From: Rhytidiadelphus loreus
Lineage: Eukaryota > Streptophyta > Bryopsida > Hypnales > Hylocomiaceae
Direction of reading: 5' to 3'
Assembly (NCBI GenBank): GCA_947034895.1
Contig: OX344764.1
Coordinates: 39,248,935 to 39,312,934, forward strand
Length of the DNA: 64,000 nucleotides
Positions 1 through 12,377 of the stretch are shown here, in pieces; the stretch's first letter is position 1, and each line of letters starts with the position of its first letter. The position numbers and the translations under genes were made by a program. The notes beneath the pieces are model-generated. The model saw nothing but the letters and a program-made list of their open reading frames with translations. It was not told the origin of the DNA and ran no database searches.

Positions 1-584
1 GAACCGCCCCTATAAATGTTACTGGAATGGGCTGGAGGTGGTTCTTGAATTGACCTTCATTGTCATTAAATGAATCAAGAAAAATACTATTTATTATTGC
101 AAGAGCCAATCAGTTTCCTTTCTTTTCCCATTTCTGTTTAGAAGTCGCAGTGAACACTTTATGAAAGACCTAGGATCACAAATAGGGACCTACAACACAT
201 CTCGTTTGAAAATTCATAACTAATTCAAAAATGATCCAAAAAATATGAAACAACTTGGGTTAGATGCCAATTCTTCTTCTCTTTCAAGGAAAATTTATTC
301 AAAAATATTTTGAGCAGTTTGACCTGCCCAAAATTCAGTTACAGTGCTTAGATGGTCGGTTTATGAACCGACTACCTTACCTTGCTTAAGTTTAGTTTGG
401 GCTGCACTGGAAGTCTGAGCTGGCAGGGCACGTTGCTTGCACATGGGTTGTACGTGGCATCGCCAGTCAACTTGCCAAATGATATAAAAATAACACCCTG
501 CTGAACAGTCAGTCAGTCACACAGAAACTTAATAATAAGGGTGCCTTTATTTGTATAAATTTATTTATTTTTTAAATAAAATGG
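1..584. other. Intergenic, nothing recognised
   Basis: AT-rich non-coding sequence. No ORF with coding character, no terminal repeats and no RNA gene could be seen here. Confidence 0.5.
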
Positions 585-985
585 AAGGGTGTCCACCGTA
601 TAAAATCAAAGGGATCCGGCATTTTTTTATATTTTATACTTTGGGGGAGGGATCAAAGCTAGGGACCTGAAATTGAACTCCAATGGGTACTAGAACTTAT
701 ATTACACTCACTATTGTCGGTGGACTCAAGTGCAGAATCCACAGGTAACTCTTATCGCGTTCCCGGTGTTAATTCCCAGCTAGTCTCAAATTTTCCTGTG
801 TATGTGTAGTTGCGACATGTGTCCAAAGTACCTGTAAATAGTAAAGTTTTTATAGGTGTCAAATTTTAAAGTTCAATGGAAAACTTGAGACTAACCGGGA
901 ATTAACACCAAAAACGCGATATGAGTTTCCTGTGATCATTGGTGTCCGGTGGTTTGGGGAGACCAAACTAAGGGTGGACACTTTC
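585..985. mobile_element. Foldback (long inverted repeat) element
   Basis: An inverted repeat of about 75-80 bp pairs 719-798 with 878-952 (shared core TGGTGTTAATTCCC / GGGAATTAACACCA with few mismatches). Shorter outer inverted termini GTGTCCACC (near 586) and GGTGGACAC (near 968-976) suggest that the whole is a MITE-like foldback element. No clear target duplication is visible, so the superfamily is not assigned. Confidence 0.5.
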
Positions 986-2046
986 CACATCAAGGCCGGG
1001 ACAGGAATCCTCACTTGTGATTGGACAAAAGCCTGAAATTTGTGCAATCGGACTCTCGGTGGAAAGCGTCTCTAAAAGAAGAAGCAAAGAAGGATAACTC
1101 TGGTCTCAACAATGGAGCGTTTCTTGGGAATGGCCCAACTATTTAAAGTCTCGAGGACTAGCTTAGATGGCAAATTCCATCTTTGATGCCACCGTTAGGA
1201 AGTAGATCCTACAATAAAGAAGTGACATCATAATTGGGTGGACTATGGGTGGTAAGCCGCTTGCCAGTGCTCAACATTTTGAACTCATGACCACCTTACT
1301 AGTGTGCCAAGGCCAAAGCCATTGAATCAAGGTTGTAGGTGCGTGAGACGAATTATATCAAATGATTTGATTGCTAGAAAAATGTAACGACAATTTTTAG
1401 CTAAAGATCACCTCATTACATTCTAGAACTTCAAGGCAAGGGCTTTTTGCTTTTGATGAATCAAAGCTCTCTTCGTCATTATAGAACATCTTCAATGCAA
1501 GGTTGTCATGTATTTATTGTGGGCCATTGTAATATGAATATATTCTTCTTACAATGCTATTGTAGACTAAAGATCCCTTTGTCTTCCCATTCAAGAATGT
1601 TGTATCAAAGGATTAGTAAGTAGGGTACAATGATAAAAGACTCCACATTATCAATTCGAACATACATGTCTCTTCAATTTCTTAACTATGTTGTTGCACT
1701 TTTGTGGAATCCACATTGATTTTTATTTTTTCTTACTTCCTTTTAATACACATGGTCACTTTAAAGATGAAAATATAAAGTGACATAAGACTAAATTAAA
1801 TTTGTATATATAGAGACACCACTAAGTTTTTGGTAGAATCCATCCATAGAAGGGGGAACTTCAAACCAACAGTGTAATGAACTTAACACAAAGCCCTTCT
1901 TGTTTGGGCTACTTTGATTTGTAGTCACCTCAATATCTATGGCCTTTGATTTTAGCATGCTAGTTGAATGGAGACCATCCAAAGTAGATGTTCAAATTTC
2001 AAACAACAAGTGAATGCAAACATGTTACAAGCACACAAGTCATAAT
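986..2046. other. Intergenic, nothing recognised
   Basis: Non-coding, moderately AT-rich sequence between two inverted-repeat elements. No convincing gene, RNA or repeat boundary was seen. Confidence 0.45.
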
Positions 2047-2460
2047 TTAACCCTTTAAGGTCTGGTTGACCACTTTGTGGTCGATTTGGCCACTTTCTCA
2101 TGTTTTAGACATAGTTCTACTCTGAATTTGAAGAAAGAGTAAAGGAAACGGTTGTGGGGAATTTAAAACCAAATGCATCCTTCAAAAAATTAGCTCAATT
2201 TGAGTTAGCATGTGAAAATAAATGTGAAAAAACTAACATAGGGGTGATTGTAAATATGACAATTAATGTACAAAACCAATCATTGTGAGCTTTGTTTTTT
2301 ACACAAAACTCACTGTGCTACCCAAAACTTGTATGCCACCACATTGGTCTGGTTAAATCTATGAAATACATGAAGATTCTCTAAAATATTTTTTCATTCC
2401 TTGATTTTGCAACACTGTTTTGGCCACACCCCAAATCAACTACGGACCTTAAAGGGTTAA
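2047..2460. mobile_element. TTAA-flanked TIR element (copy 1)
   Basis: Ends read TTAA-CCCTTTAAGGTC and GACCTTAAAGGG-TTAA, a perfect 12-bp terminal inverted repeat flanked on both sides by TTAA. The interior (about 400 bp) has no transposase-like ORF, so it is non-autonomous. TTAA flanks with CCC-starting termini are the arrangement known for the piggyBac superfamily; that assignment is inference. Confidence 0.75.
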
Positions 2461-2655
2461 ATCCAAATCTCATTTTATTAGAAGTGCAACCCAATGTTTT
2501 TTCTAATAATGTTTAAGAAAAAAGGAAATTAAATGATTGTAGAATTGGTTACACACTAATATAAGACCAATTACCAAGTGAACATAGCCAGTTGGAATTC
2601 TCCCCCTTTGAAATTCAGTAGTATTGTTAAAAATGATACTTTTCAACTAATTTCA

Positions 2656-3225
2656 TTACCCCTTAAGGGCCAAGTGCGCTTTTAATGGACAAATGAAAGT
2701 TCGAGTAGGTTCCTAAAAAGTCATTTTTGAATTAATCTTTTTGAAATTTGACAAAAGGAATGAATATGTACTTCCTTTGTGGAAATGTATATATTTTTTT
2801 TCCAATCAAGTGTCCTAATCTAAAGATATATTGTTCAATTTTTTTTGGCTAGGGGGACAAGTTTAGGTAGTATGTGTAAAATTCCTCTTCTAATTTTGAA
2901 TTTATGCAAGTATGTAAGTAACATGATATAGAATGCAATTGTTAGAAAGAATAAGCATGACTAGTGCAAAAAAATTCACTCAAGGGGAGTTAAATATTAT
3001 TGACTATATTGGGCATGATAAAAAAAAAAAAAATATTATGAACTTCAAATGCTCTTATCATTCAATTTGTGGAGTCAAAGGTTTTGAATTTTATCCCCGC
3101 ACATTTCCATACTAGTTTAGTACAAATTTTTACAGTTGAATTTCAAAAAACTATTTTTTTTTCATTGTCCTAAATCTTGACATTTTTCACAAATTTTGCC
3201 CAACATGTGTTTTGGTCTCAATGAA
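2656..3225. mobile_element. TTAA-type TIR element, eroded (copy 2)
   Basis: The left end reads TTA-CCCCTTAAGGGCCAAG (TTAA site mutated). The interior resembles the 11010-11592 copy: left part 'gtaggt(t/a)cct', a shared mid-section with long T runs, and the right part 'cacaattttg(t/c)cca'. The right terminus is degraded, so that boundary is approximate. Confidence 0.5.
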
Positions 3226-3249
3226 GCAAGAATGTCTCTGAAAATGTTT

Positions 3250-4228
3250 TATCATTAGAAACTATTTGAGGTCATTGGAAGGCCTTTGCGTGGGCAGTCG
3301 ATTGGGAGGGAAGGACGGTGCCAATTTTGCCTTCTACTGTGTTACCAATGTTGCCATATTGCCATGTTGGAATTTTTTGGAGTGTGGCCAATGGAGAAGG
3401 TTTGGAAGCAACCTAGGTGAAATGCATTAGATTGGACTTGCGATTTTAACTTGCGGTCAAAACAATAAACAATAAATATATTTTGAAAGCACGGTCAATT
3501 GACAACGGCCTTGTGCTTGAGTGATGTTGTACGCATGCTAGAAGGAGAAATAATTTTAAAATTTAATAACTTCAATAGAATAAGTGATAAACCAAATAGC
3601 TGGTTGTAAGATGGGGAGAAGTTTGAAAGGGAAAATTGCCCACAAGGTGCCACATGGAGCAATAGTCATGCAGTTAACTCAGAAGCAACAATTATAGCTT
3701 TATCCTTCAATCAGCAGCAGATAAATCATTGATTGGACTGAATTGAACAATGAAATTCAATGTGATTTTGTAGAAGTCATGCTTCAGCAAGGCTTCAATA
3801 TAGTAGATGGTATGATCCTCAAGCAATTTGTAGTTGTTTTATGTGATACTACGTTGTTTGGTATGATCCTCTTTAAATTTGGCACTAAATTCATCAAGTG
3901 CTCGTAGCAAACTTCAAGATTGGTGCCACCTTAGTCTTCTTGGAAATGAATATTTTAAACATGGAAATTAATAGTTTAACCAACATAGAGAGTACTACTT
4001 GTCCTAGCGTGCTGCCAATTCACTCAATGCAAGAACTCAATGTGACTAGAGTTTTGGGACACATACGCAGACACTTGGCCACAACTCAGTACTAACAACA
4101 CGTAGATATAGACATTTGAGTGGCTGCCCACTTGCAGCTGGACGCTTGCCCGCCCAAAATTCCAGAGATTCACCTTGCTCGAGGCAGCTCTATAAGACCT
4201 TCCAATGACCTCAAATGGTCTCTAATGA
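3250..4228. mobile_element. Element bounded by ~37-bp inverted repeats
   Basis: Positions 3250-3287 and 4193-4228 are imperfect inverted repeats sharing the core TGAGGTCATTGGAAGG. The roughly 1-kb interval has no good ORF. Target duplication and superfamily are not evident; this could be a non-autonomous DNA transposon or an inverted segmental duplication. Confidence 0.45.
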
Positions 4229-5341
4229 TTCTTATAAAAATTGCCATAGCTAATTGAAGAATTAGAGATTTTTAAAACATTGGATATGTTGTGGTGCAAG
4301 TAATACATTGTATAAAATAAAATTTCAATTTTTTTGATAATTTAATAAAAAAATTTAGTAAGAATTTTTTTTAATCAAGTAATTTTTTTTCAAGATTTAT
4401 ATGGAATGAAAATTCTTTTTAGAAATTTTTGGTAAGAGTTCTACAAATTTTTAGATTACATTGAGTGAAATATTTGAGTAAAAATATGACGCCAAATTTT
4501 CATATTTTCTATAGTTCCTTCCCCAAATCTCCAAAAATTGTGGAAAATTTGAAAAGTGTACAAAATGTTTATATATTGTTTTCCATGAAATCAAAGATTT
4601 TCTATAAGTCATAAAAATTTCAATTTCTTTTGTGAAAATTTGAAACTATTGTGATTATTTTGAGTTTGAGTGAAGAAAATTCATATGAATGCTTAAAAAT
4701 TATGAAATTTTCATCATATATCTATATTATAGTGTGAGATATGATGGTGTAATCCAAATTTTTGTGTCATTCTATAAGTATAGAATAATTGTACCTTGGC
4801 TATAGGTCCAAAGTTCAAATTTCTATAAATAGCATAATTTCAAGAAATTTTCAAATTTTCAAATTTGAGTAGAAAGTGGACTTAATTAACTTAATTTCAT
4901 TAGTTGAATTCAAATTCAAAAGAGATAATTTTGGAGGCCTAAATAATGCTTCAATGAGGAAATTCTAGTATAAATCCATTTAAAGAATTTATTTTCAAAA
5001 AAATTGGATGAAAAAAGGAAAATTCTTCATCCTATTTTGTCATTTAAGTGCTACTTTGTAACTCTATAGACAAGGGCTAGTAAGTGCATCTCCACCAACA
5101 AACAATACAATGGTAGTAGTCTCTTTGACTTGTGTTCCTGCGATGATGATGGCCCTATCTCTATACTAGGCCTCCACCAACATACTATTGAAAATCATGG
5201 ATTCCAATGCACTAGACTGCAATTCATTTGAGTTTGGGGTGAAGTAGAAGAGGTTGGAGTCATCGGGCAAACTGGAGCAACAAAAAATACCTACAGAGTA
5301 GTAAACTGGGAGCTATTTTTGTTAGTAGTGTAGTATAGAAG
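4229..5341. other. Intergenic AT-rich block with a dispersed repeat
   Basis: Very AT-rich non-coding sequence. A piece at about 4690-4815 (core 'tctatattatagtgtg', then an 'atgatggt' stretch) recurs in diverged form near 9440-9560, so at least part of it is an old dispersed repeat. No genes seen. Confidence 0.4.
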
Positions 5342-5516
5342 CACTAGTAGAAACCCGTGTTTTTCTAGACATATTTTTTTAGACATCCAAATGTTTTTCA
5401 TGTTAATAGTGACGTCAAATAAAACATCGAGATGTTTTATTTGACATCACTGTTAACATGAAAACATGTGGATGTCTAGAAAAGTCCGTCAAGAAAAACA
5501 TGGGTTCCTACTAGTG
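5342..5516. mobile_element. CACTA-type foldback MITE with 3-bp target duplication
   Basis: A 175-bp nearly perfect palindrome starts CACTAGTAGAAACCC and ends with its complement GGGTTCCTACTAGTG. It is flanked on both sides by AAG (5339-5341 and 5517-5519), a 3-bp target-site duplication. CACTA termini plus a 3-bp duplication define the CACTA/En-Spm superfamily; the long inverted arms make it a foldback derivative. Confidence 0.85.
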
Positions 5517-5616
5517 AAGGCAAATGTGCGGGCCACTGCAAGTTGAAGTGGGGACAGAAATTTGGAGTGTCTTGTGTGGAAAATCAAAATGAATCAAGTC
5601 TCCAATATGTACCTTA

Positions 5617-5920
5617 GGGCCTCCTTACATGCTGCTTGGGTGGGCAAAATGCAACAAGGGGTGCCACAAAATGGAATTGCCATTTGCACTTTTAGATGAA
5701 CCTGGTGGGTCGTGGAGGGATATGATAAGAACTCAACATGTAATAGATTCCTTCAAGAGTGACTAGCCTCTACCAACGGGGTTGTCTACTGATTTGGTTG
5801 AAATAAGAACTCCTTCTCTACTTGTTTACCCTGGGAAAACAGTTGGTTGAGCCTATTTTGTCTTAATCCTTGGATTAGGCACAACTTTGCCCACTGTGCC
5901 AACATGTAAGGAGGCCCTCA
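5617..5920. mobile_element. Inverted-repeat MITE (~300 bp)
   Basis: The left end AGGGCCTCCTTACATG is mirrored by CATGTAAGGAGGCCCT at the right end, and similarity extends inward to GTGGGCAAA, giving an imperfect TIR of about 40 bp. No ORF inside and no obvious target duplication, so the family is unassigned. Confidence 0.55.
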
Positions 5921-6049
5921 GAGAAGGAGGAAGAAGGCTAACCACCCTAAACTCCAGACAGGGTGAACCAACCTTCTCGCTCGTTCCCTCCAAGTTATTC
6001 TAAGTGTGCATAAAAATAAAAATAAAAGACCCCTCTATTTTGTGCTTGA

Positions 6050-6969
6050 TTATCCCCTAAAGGACCAAGGTCTTTTTTTGCCAAAAAACACTCAGAACTG
6101 TCATTTTTATAGCAAAAAGAAGAAAAAAACTGAATTTTTTTTCACATATAACTATAGGATCTTACACCTAAATAGTATGAAAATGTGTGGAAAAAATTTC
6201 AGAATTTTTGACCGCATAGATTGCAAGATATCTGCGTTTAAAGTGAAAAAAACAAGTTTTTCAGCACATTACGGGACTAGATTTTTCAACTTTGAACATT
6301 TTTAACTTAAATTTTTTGCACTATAGAGTTTTGAGATTTAAGTCTTTATAGTGAAGAATTGAGTTGAGAGTCTAGAAAAGAAAAAAAATCCAAAAAAACT
6401 TAATTTTTATTCTTAAAAAAATTGTTAAATAGAAGTAGGTATGAGATAGAAGGGAAATCTAAAATACTAATATCTTTTAGATGTAATTAAAATGCACTAA
6501 TTCCAATGGTGAAATTGTTCTATCAAGAAAACTAAACCATGTGGAACATATTTTTTTGAAAAATTGCAAAATTGCATTCAGAAATGAATCCCACAAGTTA
6601 TTTTTTTCAAGAAGATGCTCTAATTGCCTAAAAAACAAAATTGTCCATAACTTTCTCATAACAAATCCAAATGGAATGAATCAAAGCTTTCCATATAGAC
6701 AAAAATATAACCTAAAAGGAAAATAAAATGGAAAAAAAATAAAAAAATAAAATTGAATTTTTTTGTGCTGCCCCTCATCCCTTGTTTTGAGGTTATTTGG
6801 ACATAACTTTTGTTCCCAGGCACCTATTGAAAAAAAATATATTCCCGAAGCTTATTAGCTTTTCTATCTTCAAAAAAAGTTTCAAAAATCAGGGCAAAAT
6901 TTCAGCCCGTAGGTACCTACCCAAAATCCCATTTGTCCCCCAAAGGGACAATGGTCCTTTAGGGGTTAA
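6050..6969. mobile_element. TTAA-flanked TIR element (copy 3, largest)
   Basis: The left end is TTAT-CCCCTAAAGGACCAAGG (one change from TTAA), the right end is GGTCCTTTAGGGG-TTAA. Internally it matches the 7896-8483 copy, for example a shared stretch of TTTGTCCCCC and AGGGACAATGG near the right end. ORFs inside (e.g. a Lys/Phe-rich one near 6006-6305) look like random AT-rich frames. Non-autonomous. Confidence 0.75.
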
Positions 6970-7895
6970 TTCATCTCCTAGACCTCTCCTCGCTAGTTGT
7001 GGGCCTGTAATTGCAAATATGAATTCAAAATTTTCAAATTTTATCATGCATGGCAAATACAAAATTTCAATGTTTTCCCTCGGAAATAGCAATGGGGTCA
7101 ATTCACGCCAGCCCCTCAACTCCTTGCTGGGCCGGTATTATGTGGACTGGTGCGGATGCTCTACTTCCATGACTATACCGAACCTGTCCCTGAACTCCTC
7201 CTTAAAACTTACGGAGTATAACTTACAGTATTCCAGCCCAGTGGCCCTCCCAGACAGACGAAAGCCAAAGCCCAGTTGAGATCAGTCTCCCACGAACTCC
7301 TCACGACTGATCAACTGAACTGAATGAACTGAGAGCTCGGAGCGCAGTTAGACCTAAACTTAACTTCGGGCTGCAGCCAAAGTCCAAAGTCCAAGGCCCA
7401 ATATTAGCCCCAATGCAGAAGAAGGGGCATGGCATTCAAGGAGAAAGTCAAGGCGCTGCTGCTGCACACACTCAGCAGCACTGCAGCAGGCGGTCCTCGA
7501 TGGGCCGGACCCTCCTAATTATATATCAGACGGACCCTTCTGGGATGCACTGGACTGGACCGGACCCCAGGCAGACAGGCCATCTCCGCCGCCCCTCACC
7601 GCACATCTGCTTCCATCTCCGCCGTCCAGTTGCTATTGGGCCCCGGGCCCTAGGGGCTGGGGGCCGCTGCCCCTGCTGCCTGCTGCTGCACGGTGGGTGC
7701 ACTGCCTCCCTCAACTCGCCATCATTCCCAATTCTTTCCTATTTGGGTATGTTGTGTTCCATTTGTCGGAATTGGCAGGCAGGGCTTCTGAAACATTACT
7801 TTACATTAATAATTAAACCTAAAAAGGCTTTTTAAGTTATGATATGGCCACTCTCTCGGTGTTGATTCTCACTTTCTCCTTTTTATTCTTTGGTT
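6970..7895. other. GC-rich island, possible gene remnant
   Basis: Between two AT-rich elements lies a markedly GC-rich stretch (about 7100-7740). It contains a 140-codon open frame at 7413-7835 with no recognisable domain and, in another frame, a short ATG frame at about 7430 (beginning MAFKEKVKAL) that closes after some 29 codons. It could be a first exon, a promoter island or captured sequence. I do not recognise a gene. Confidence 0.25.
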
Positions 7896-8483
7896 TTAAC
7901 CCCTAAAGTTCCAAGGCCATTTTTTTTGGCCAAAACCACTCAAAACTATCACTTTTGCTACATTCACCCATGAAATAAATTTTTAATTTTTTTTTAAGAA
8001 TCTAACCGTAAAATCTTGTTCTACACTTGTCTTAAATCACTTGATAAATTTTTTGTGATGTTTGACCGTGTAGATTGAAAGATATTAGCATTCAAAGTGG
8101 AAGGAAAAAATTTCTTTCAAGAAGTTGCTATGATTGCCCGCAAAACAAGAAACTCCATAACTTTCACATCACTAATCCAAACAGAATGAATCAAAGCTTC
8201 CCATTTAGAAGAAAATATAACCTATAAGAAAAACAATATTAAAAATTTTATTTCAATTTTTCGTGAATTTTTTTTGCTGACCGGTCTCCCCCATTTTGAG
8301 GTTATTGTGACATAACTTTTTCTCCCAAGCACCGATTGGAATAAAAATTATATTCTCAAAAAGCTCATAAATTTATCTATCTTATGAGAAAGTTTCAAAG
8401 AGTTCTAGTAAAAATTGAGATCATAGGAGCCTGCCCAAAATCCATTTTGTCCCCCATAGGGACAATGGGACTTTAGGGGGTAA
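7896..8483. mobile_element. TTAA-flanked TIR element (copy 4)
   Basis: The left end is TTAA-CCCCTAAAGTTCCAAGG; the right end is GGACTTTAGGGGG followed by TAA. It has the same interior as the 6050-6969 copy but is about 330 bp shorter. No transposase frame. Confidence 0.75.
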
Positions 8484-8596
8484 GTTATCTCAGGTTTAGA
8501 GTTTTGTTTTAGTTGGGTCATTTTAGTTGGTTGGGACGAAGGAAGGAAAGGACATGGGTTCCATCATTGGGTAATGTGGAAAAGAAGGTGGTAAGG

Positions 8597-8817
8597 GAGG
8601 ATTGACCCCCTTATTGCCCCCTCGTTTTACCCATGTGGAGAAAACACCGGGATTTTTTAAATTTCCTACTTATGATAGAATTTGCAAATTCTGAATTCAT
8701 ATTTGCAATCAAAGGCCCTAAAAGTGGTTTGGAAGGGTGAAGGAGTACAAACTTTAGTGTACGTGGTACAAATTAGGGGGCAATTTTTACATTTACCTTT
8801 GGTAAGGGGGTCAATCC
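8597..8817. repeat. Inverted-repeat unit
   Basis: GGATTGACCCCCTTA at about 8597-8611 is mirrored by TAAGGGGGTCAATCC at about 8803-8817, with a further inner pairing of TTGCCCCC and GGGGGCAA. Probably a small MITE; termini not fixed. Confidence 0.45.
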
Positions 8818-11009
8818 TTCTTGGTTTGTGGATGGTTATTAGAGCATGGCTACTATTACACGCCCAACTTGGCACACTCAAATTTTCCATCTAATTTTGA
8901 ATGGCCTTGTCCCTCAGCTTTGCTCATCAAACATAGCCCATAAATAGTTGAATGACCACTCATCAAGAAGAGTAAAGGATAAAACAACTTAAAGTTAGGA
9001 TGAATAGTGATTTCAAGGGCCATTTTTTGACACTAGGATCAAGAGTCAAGAGAATATTGTAAAGGGCAGGTAGCGCTTTCATCCACATTTGAAGAGTGTC
9101 CGACCTAAAGCATGTAACAATGGTGATGCTCTTACTAGTAGGACAATGTTGTTTGCAAAATTAATAATTGAGCTTCAATTTAGGTTTGATTGTAGAAAGA
9201 GGATGGGCCCATGACCACGGATTTCAAGTCTCACTATCCATCAATTTGTTGGTAGCCCATTATTTGCAGCTAGATATGAATGAAAGTTTTTATATTTATT
9301 GTTTAGAGATGAAGTCATGTCTCTTATACAAGTCAATGAAAATTTCAATTTGGGGGGGGGGGAATTTTGAAATTAATCTAAATTATTTTATGAAAAAAAT
9401 GTAAAAGATTCAGATCAGAATACAAAATATATTCAAAAAATCTGATTTTTTTACCATAGATGTATATTATAGTGTGTAACATCATGGTATATATGAACCA
9501 AAGTTATCATGTCATCTCTAAAATAATAAAATTGACAAACCATGATTTTAGGCCCCAAATAGCCCAAATAGCCCTTTGATAAGATTTTAGTTAACTATGG
9601 GGTTAAGTTGACATAAAAATATGGTACCTTGGGCATTTACGAGTAAAGTATTTAAGAAATGCTTTTTTGGTGGTGATAATAAAATCCATAGTGTACTAGT
9701 AGTCATTTTTTGGATAGAAAAACATGTTTTGTTTACATATTTGTAATATTTAAGTTCAACTTTTGATGATTTCATCTATTTTGAACATTGTTGCTCATCA
9801 TTTGGTGAGCAAAATTAATTAATTGACAAAGAAGGAATTAAAAATAATCTCTATTGAAATTTTGTCTTTTTGATAAAATCTCAGAAGAAAAATTACCATT
9901 GGTAGTGACAATGTGTCCAAACCCTTTGAGGTGTATGTGGATCAAAGTGTCCTTTTGGAGGAAACAAATGGGGAAACAAACCAAATAAAAAGTGATGTAA
10001 AAGATTTTGTAAAGATAATATGGTGGTTGTTGGAAAGTGGACAACCAACTCCATATCATTGTAGGGCCATTTTGTAACAAAATTCACATAATTTAATTTA
10101 AAAATTGAAACTCTAAAAGAAGGATAAAACATTTATTATTTGAAATGTCCCCCAAATAAGCAAATATTGCTAAGTAACTTGGGCATTGACAATATTTGTA
10201 TTCAAAGCCTATACAAGTACATTGATTATGGAAGTGCATTTTAAAAGGAAAGTGAAGATCTCATGAATTTACTAAATGATTGCTATGGAACAAGTGTATA
10301 ATTGGTCGAATAGATTAGCACTCACAAACAAATTGTTGATGGACAAGGGTGACCTTGGTTTTGAATACATGTTACCCTACTAGAACATGTGTTATAAAAC
10401 ACTCTTGACTTTATTGCCAAGATGTGAACACACAATTATATTATATCACCTCATTTCCAACGTTCAATGTGGCCCCATCTAAACACATTCAAGCTTTCCT
10501 ATAGTATCTAGTACTATTGTACAACATTCTTTTTTACCTAGTATCAACTACAAAGTATCAAGAAGGCATTATTATTTTTTTGGTTTCTTATATTACTAAT
10601 TCAAATAAGATTCTAAATTATCCCAACATTTTTGTTTTGGAATATACATACATATTCATATAAATAATTAATCTTAAATTGACCTAATACTTTTATATTA
10701 ATGTTTTTATATATTTAAAAGGTGTATATGTAGGCAATAATTTGTAGTGGTTGGTTTGAAACAAGGTCACAATTTATTGTGGTACATCACCTTGCCTAAC
10801 GAATGCATAAGCAAAATACACTTAGAAGCAAGGGATTTTTCCATAGGAAGATCTTGAGGTTTAACTTCAAGAGATTCACCATCCATATATTCATAGAAGA
10901 AAAGAAACCAAAAGATCTTGGATTCAATGATCAATAGCATTTATTTATATATAAATAATTGTATATCTACAATGTCACTATAGCAAGTTCAAGAACATTA
11001 TCTATCATA
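8818..11009. other. Intergenic AT-rich block
   Basis: Non-coding, AT-rich. Notable only for an 11-base G run near 9351-9361 and for a segment near 9440-9560 that resembles 4690-4815. Short ORFs on both strands lack any recognisable motif. Confidence 0.4.
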
Positions 11010-11592
11010 TTAACCCTTAAAGGACAATTGTCTGTGAATGGACAATTGAAAGTCCGGGTAGGTACCTATGAAGTCAATTTTGGTTGGATATTCATGAAAT
11101 TTTGATACAAGGTGTGAACATGTATCCCCTAATTGGAAATTTAATTTTTTTTTCCTCCAAATTGGGTGCCCAGATCAAAAGTTATGCTGCCCTGAACTTT
11201 TCTGATAGCTCGGGCAACTTTGGGTAGCATTTGCAAAACTCCTCCTTTACTTTTGAAATTTGGTAAGTATGTAACTTACATAATACAAGATGCAAATGCC
11301 AAAAGAATCCCATGTGTAGTGTAGAAATCTCACTCTAGGAGTTAAAGCATGTTGGCCCTATCAGGCAAGGTCGAAAAAAAACCTTTTCTTCTAACTTCAA
11401 ACATTATAATCTTTCAATCTATGCAGTCAAAGTTTTTGATTTTTTCCACAAATTCCCGTAGTAGTCTAGTACAAATTTGTATGGTTGAATTTTGAAAAAA
11501 AATGTTTTTTTTTCATTTTTTTCTCATTGCCCTAAAAAGTGGCAGTTATTCACAATTTTGTCCAAAATATGCCTCTGGGCTTTAGGGATTAA
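11010..11592. mobile_element. TTAA-flanked TIR element (copy 5)
   Basis: TTAA-CCCTTAAAGGACAATTG at the left and GGGCTTTAGGGA-TTAA at the right. The interior is shared with 2656-3225, and its right half with a truncated copy ending at 51320. No ORF of note. Confidence 0.7.
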
Positions 11593-12377
11593 GTACGTAG
11601 AGTCATGCCCCCTATCATGACTCTTGTCACAAAATCTGTCACATTTTCATCTCAAAGAAAGACCATCTAATTTTTGTCATTTGATGTCCGTGGTGAAAAC
11701 CTAGAGTGCGACGAGTGAGTGTTCTTCCTCAACATGAGTGTGACAATTCATTGCAATTTGAAGTTGCTTGTAACTTATAAGTAAGATACAACAATCTTAA
11801 TATTAACACCTCTTCAATTAAGAGCATTTGCAATGCTCTATAGAGACAATATTATTAGATGAGGTTTGAGGCCTCCGAGAGCCTTTGAGTTTCCAACTGT
11901 GAAATCTGTCTAGATTGCATTGGGAACATTACCAGCTAAAATTTGTGCTTTAATGCAATCGGTATGGGGGGCTGAAGTTCCATGGCCTTGGTATGCGACC
12001 ACTCAAGACCAACATTTTAGGTCTTTTTCACCGTGCTAGAAAAGATCCTTTCATTGTGCAGGCCTCGTTTCCTCCTCTTGCATTTGTTGTTACAAGGCTT
12101 ATATACAAAGAGAGCATTGTAGATGCTCTAACTTACAAATACTAAGAGCCCAATCATGAATCAATAAAATTCAATAAAGTAAGTTATTTATCCCTAGGCA
12201 TTCTGTTTTAAAGTTCACGACATAAAATAGAGCACACTAAAACTTGATTCTTATGTTAGACCCTTGTTATAACAACTCATCTATTCACACAATTGGTTGG
12301 AGTTATAAACAAAGTCTAATAAACATTATTTGGCAATATGTCTTAGCATTAGCATTGAATGAAAACATGACTTATAT
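11593..12377. other. Intergenic, nothing recognised
   Basis: Non-coding sequence between two transposon copies. No supported gene or structured RNA. Confidence 0.4.

Noticed and set aside
6797..7279. 160-codon plus ORF
   Set aside because: Crosses the boundary of a TTAA element without regard to it and shows no domain.
7413..7835. 140-codon ORF as a real protein
   Set aside because: Composition-driven (GC-rich, many Pro/Arg/Gly), no domain, competing frames open on both strands; kept only as a GC-rich island.
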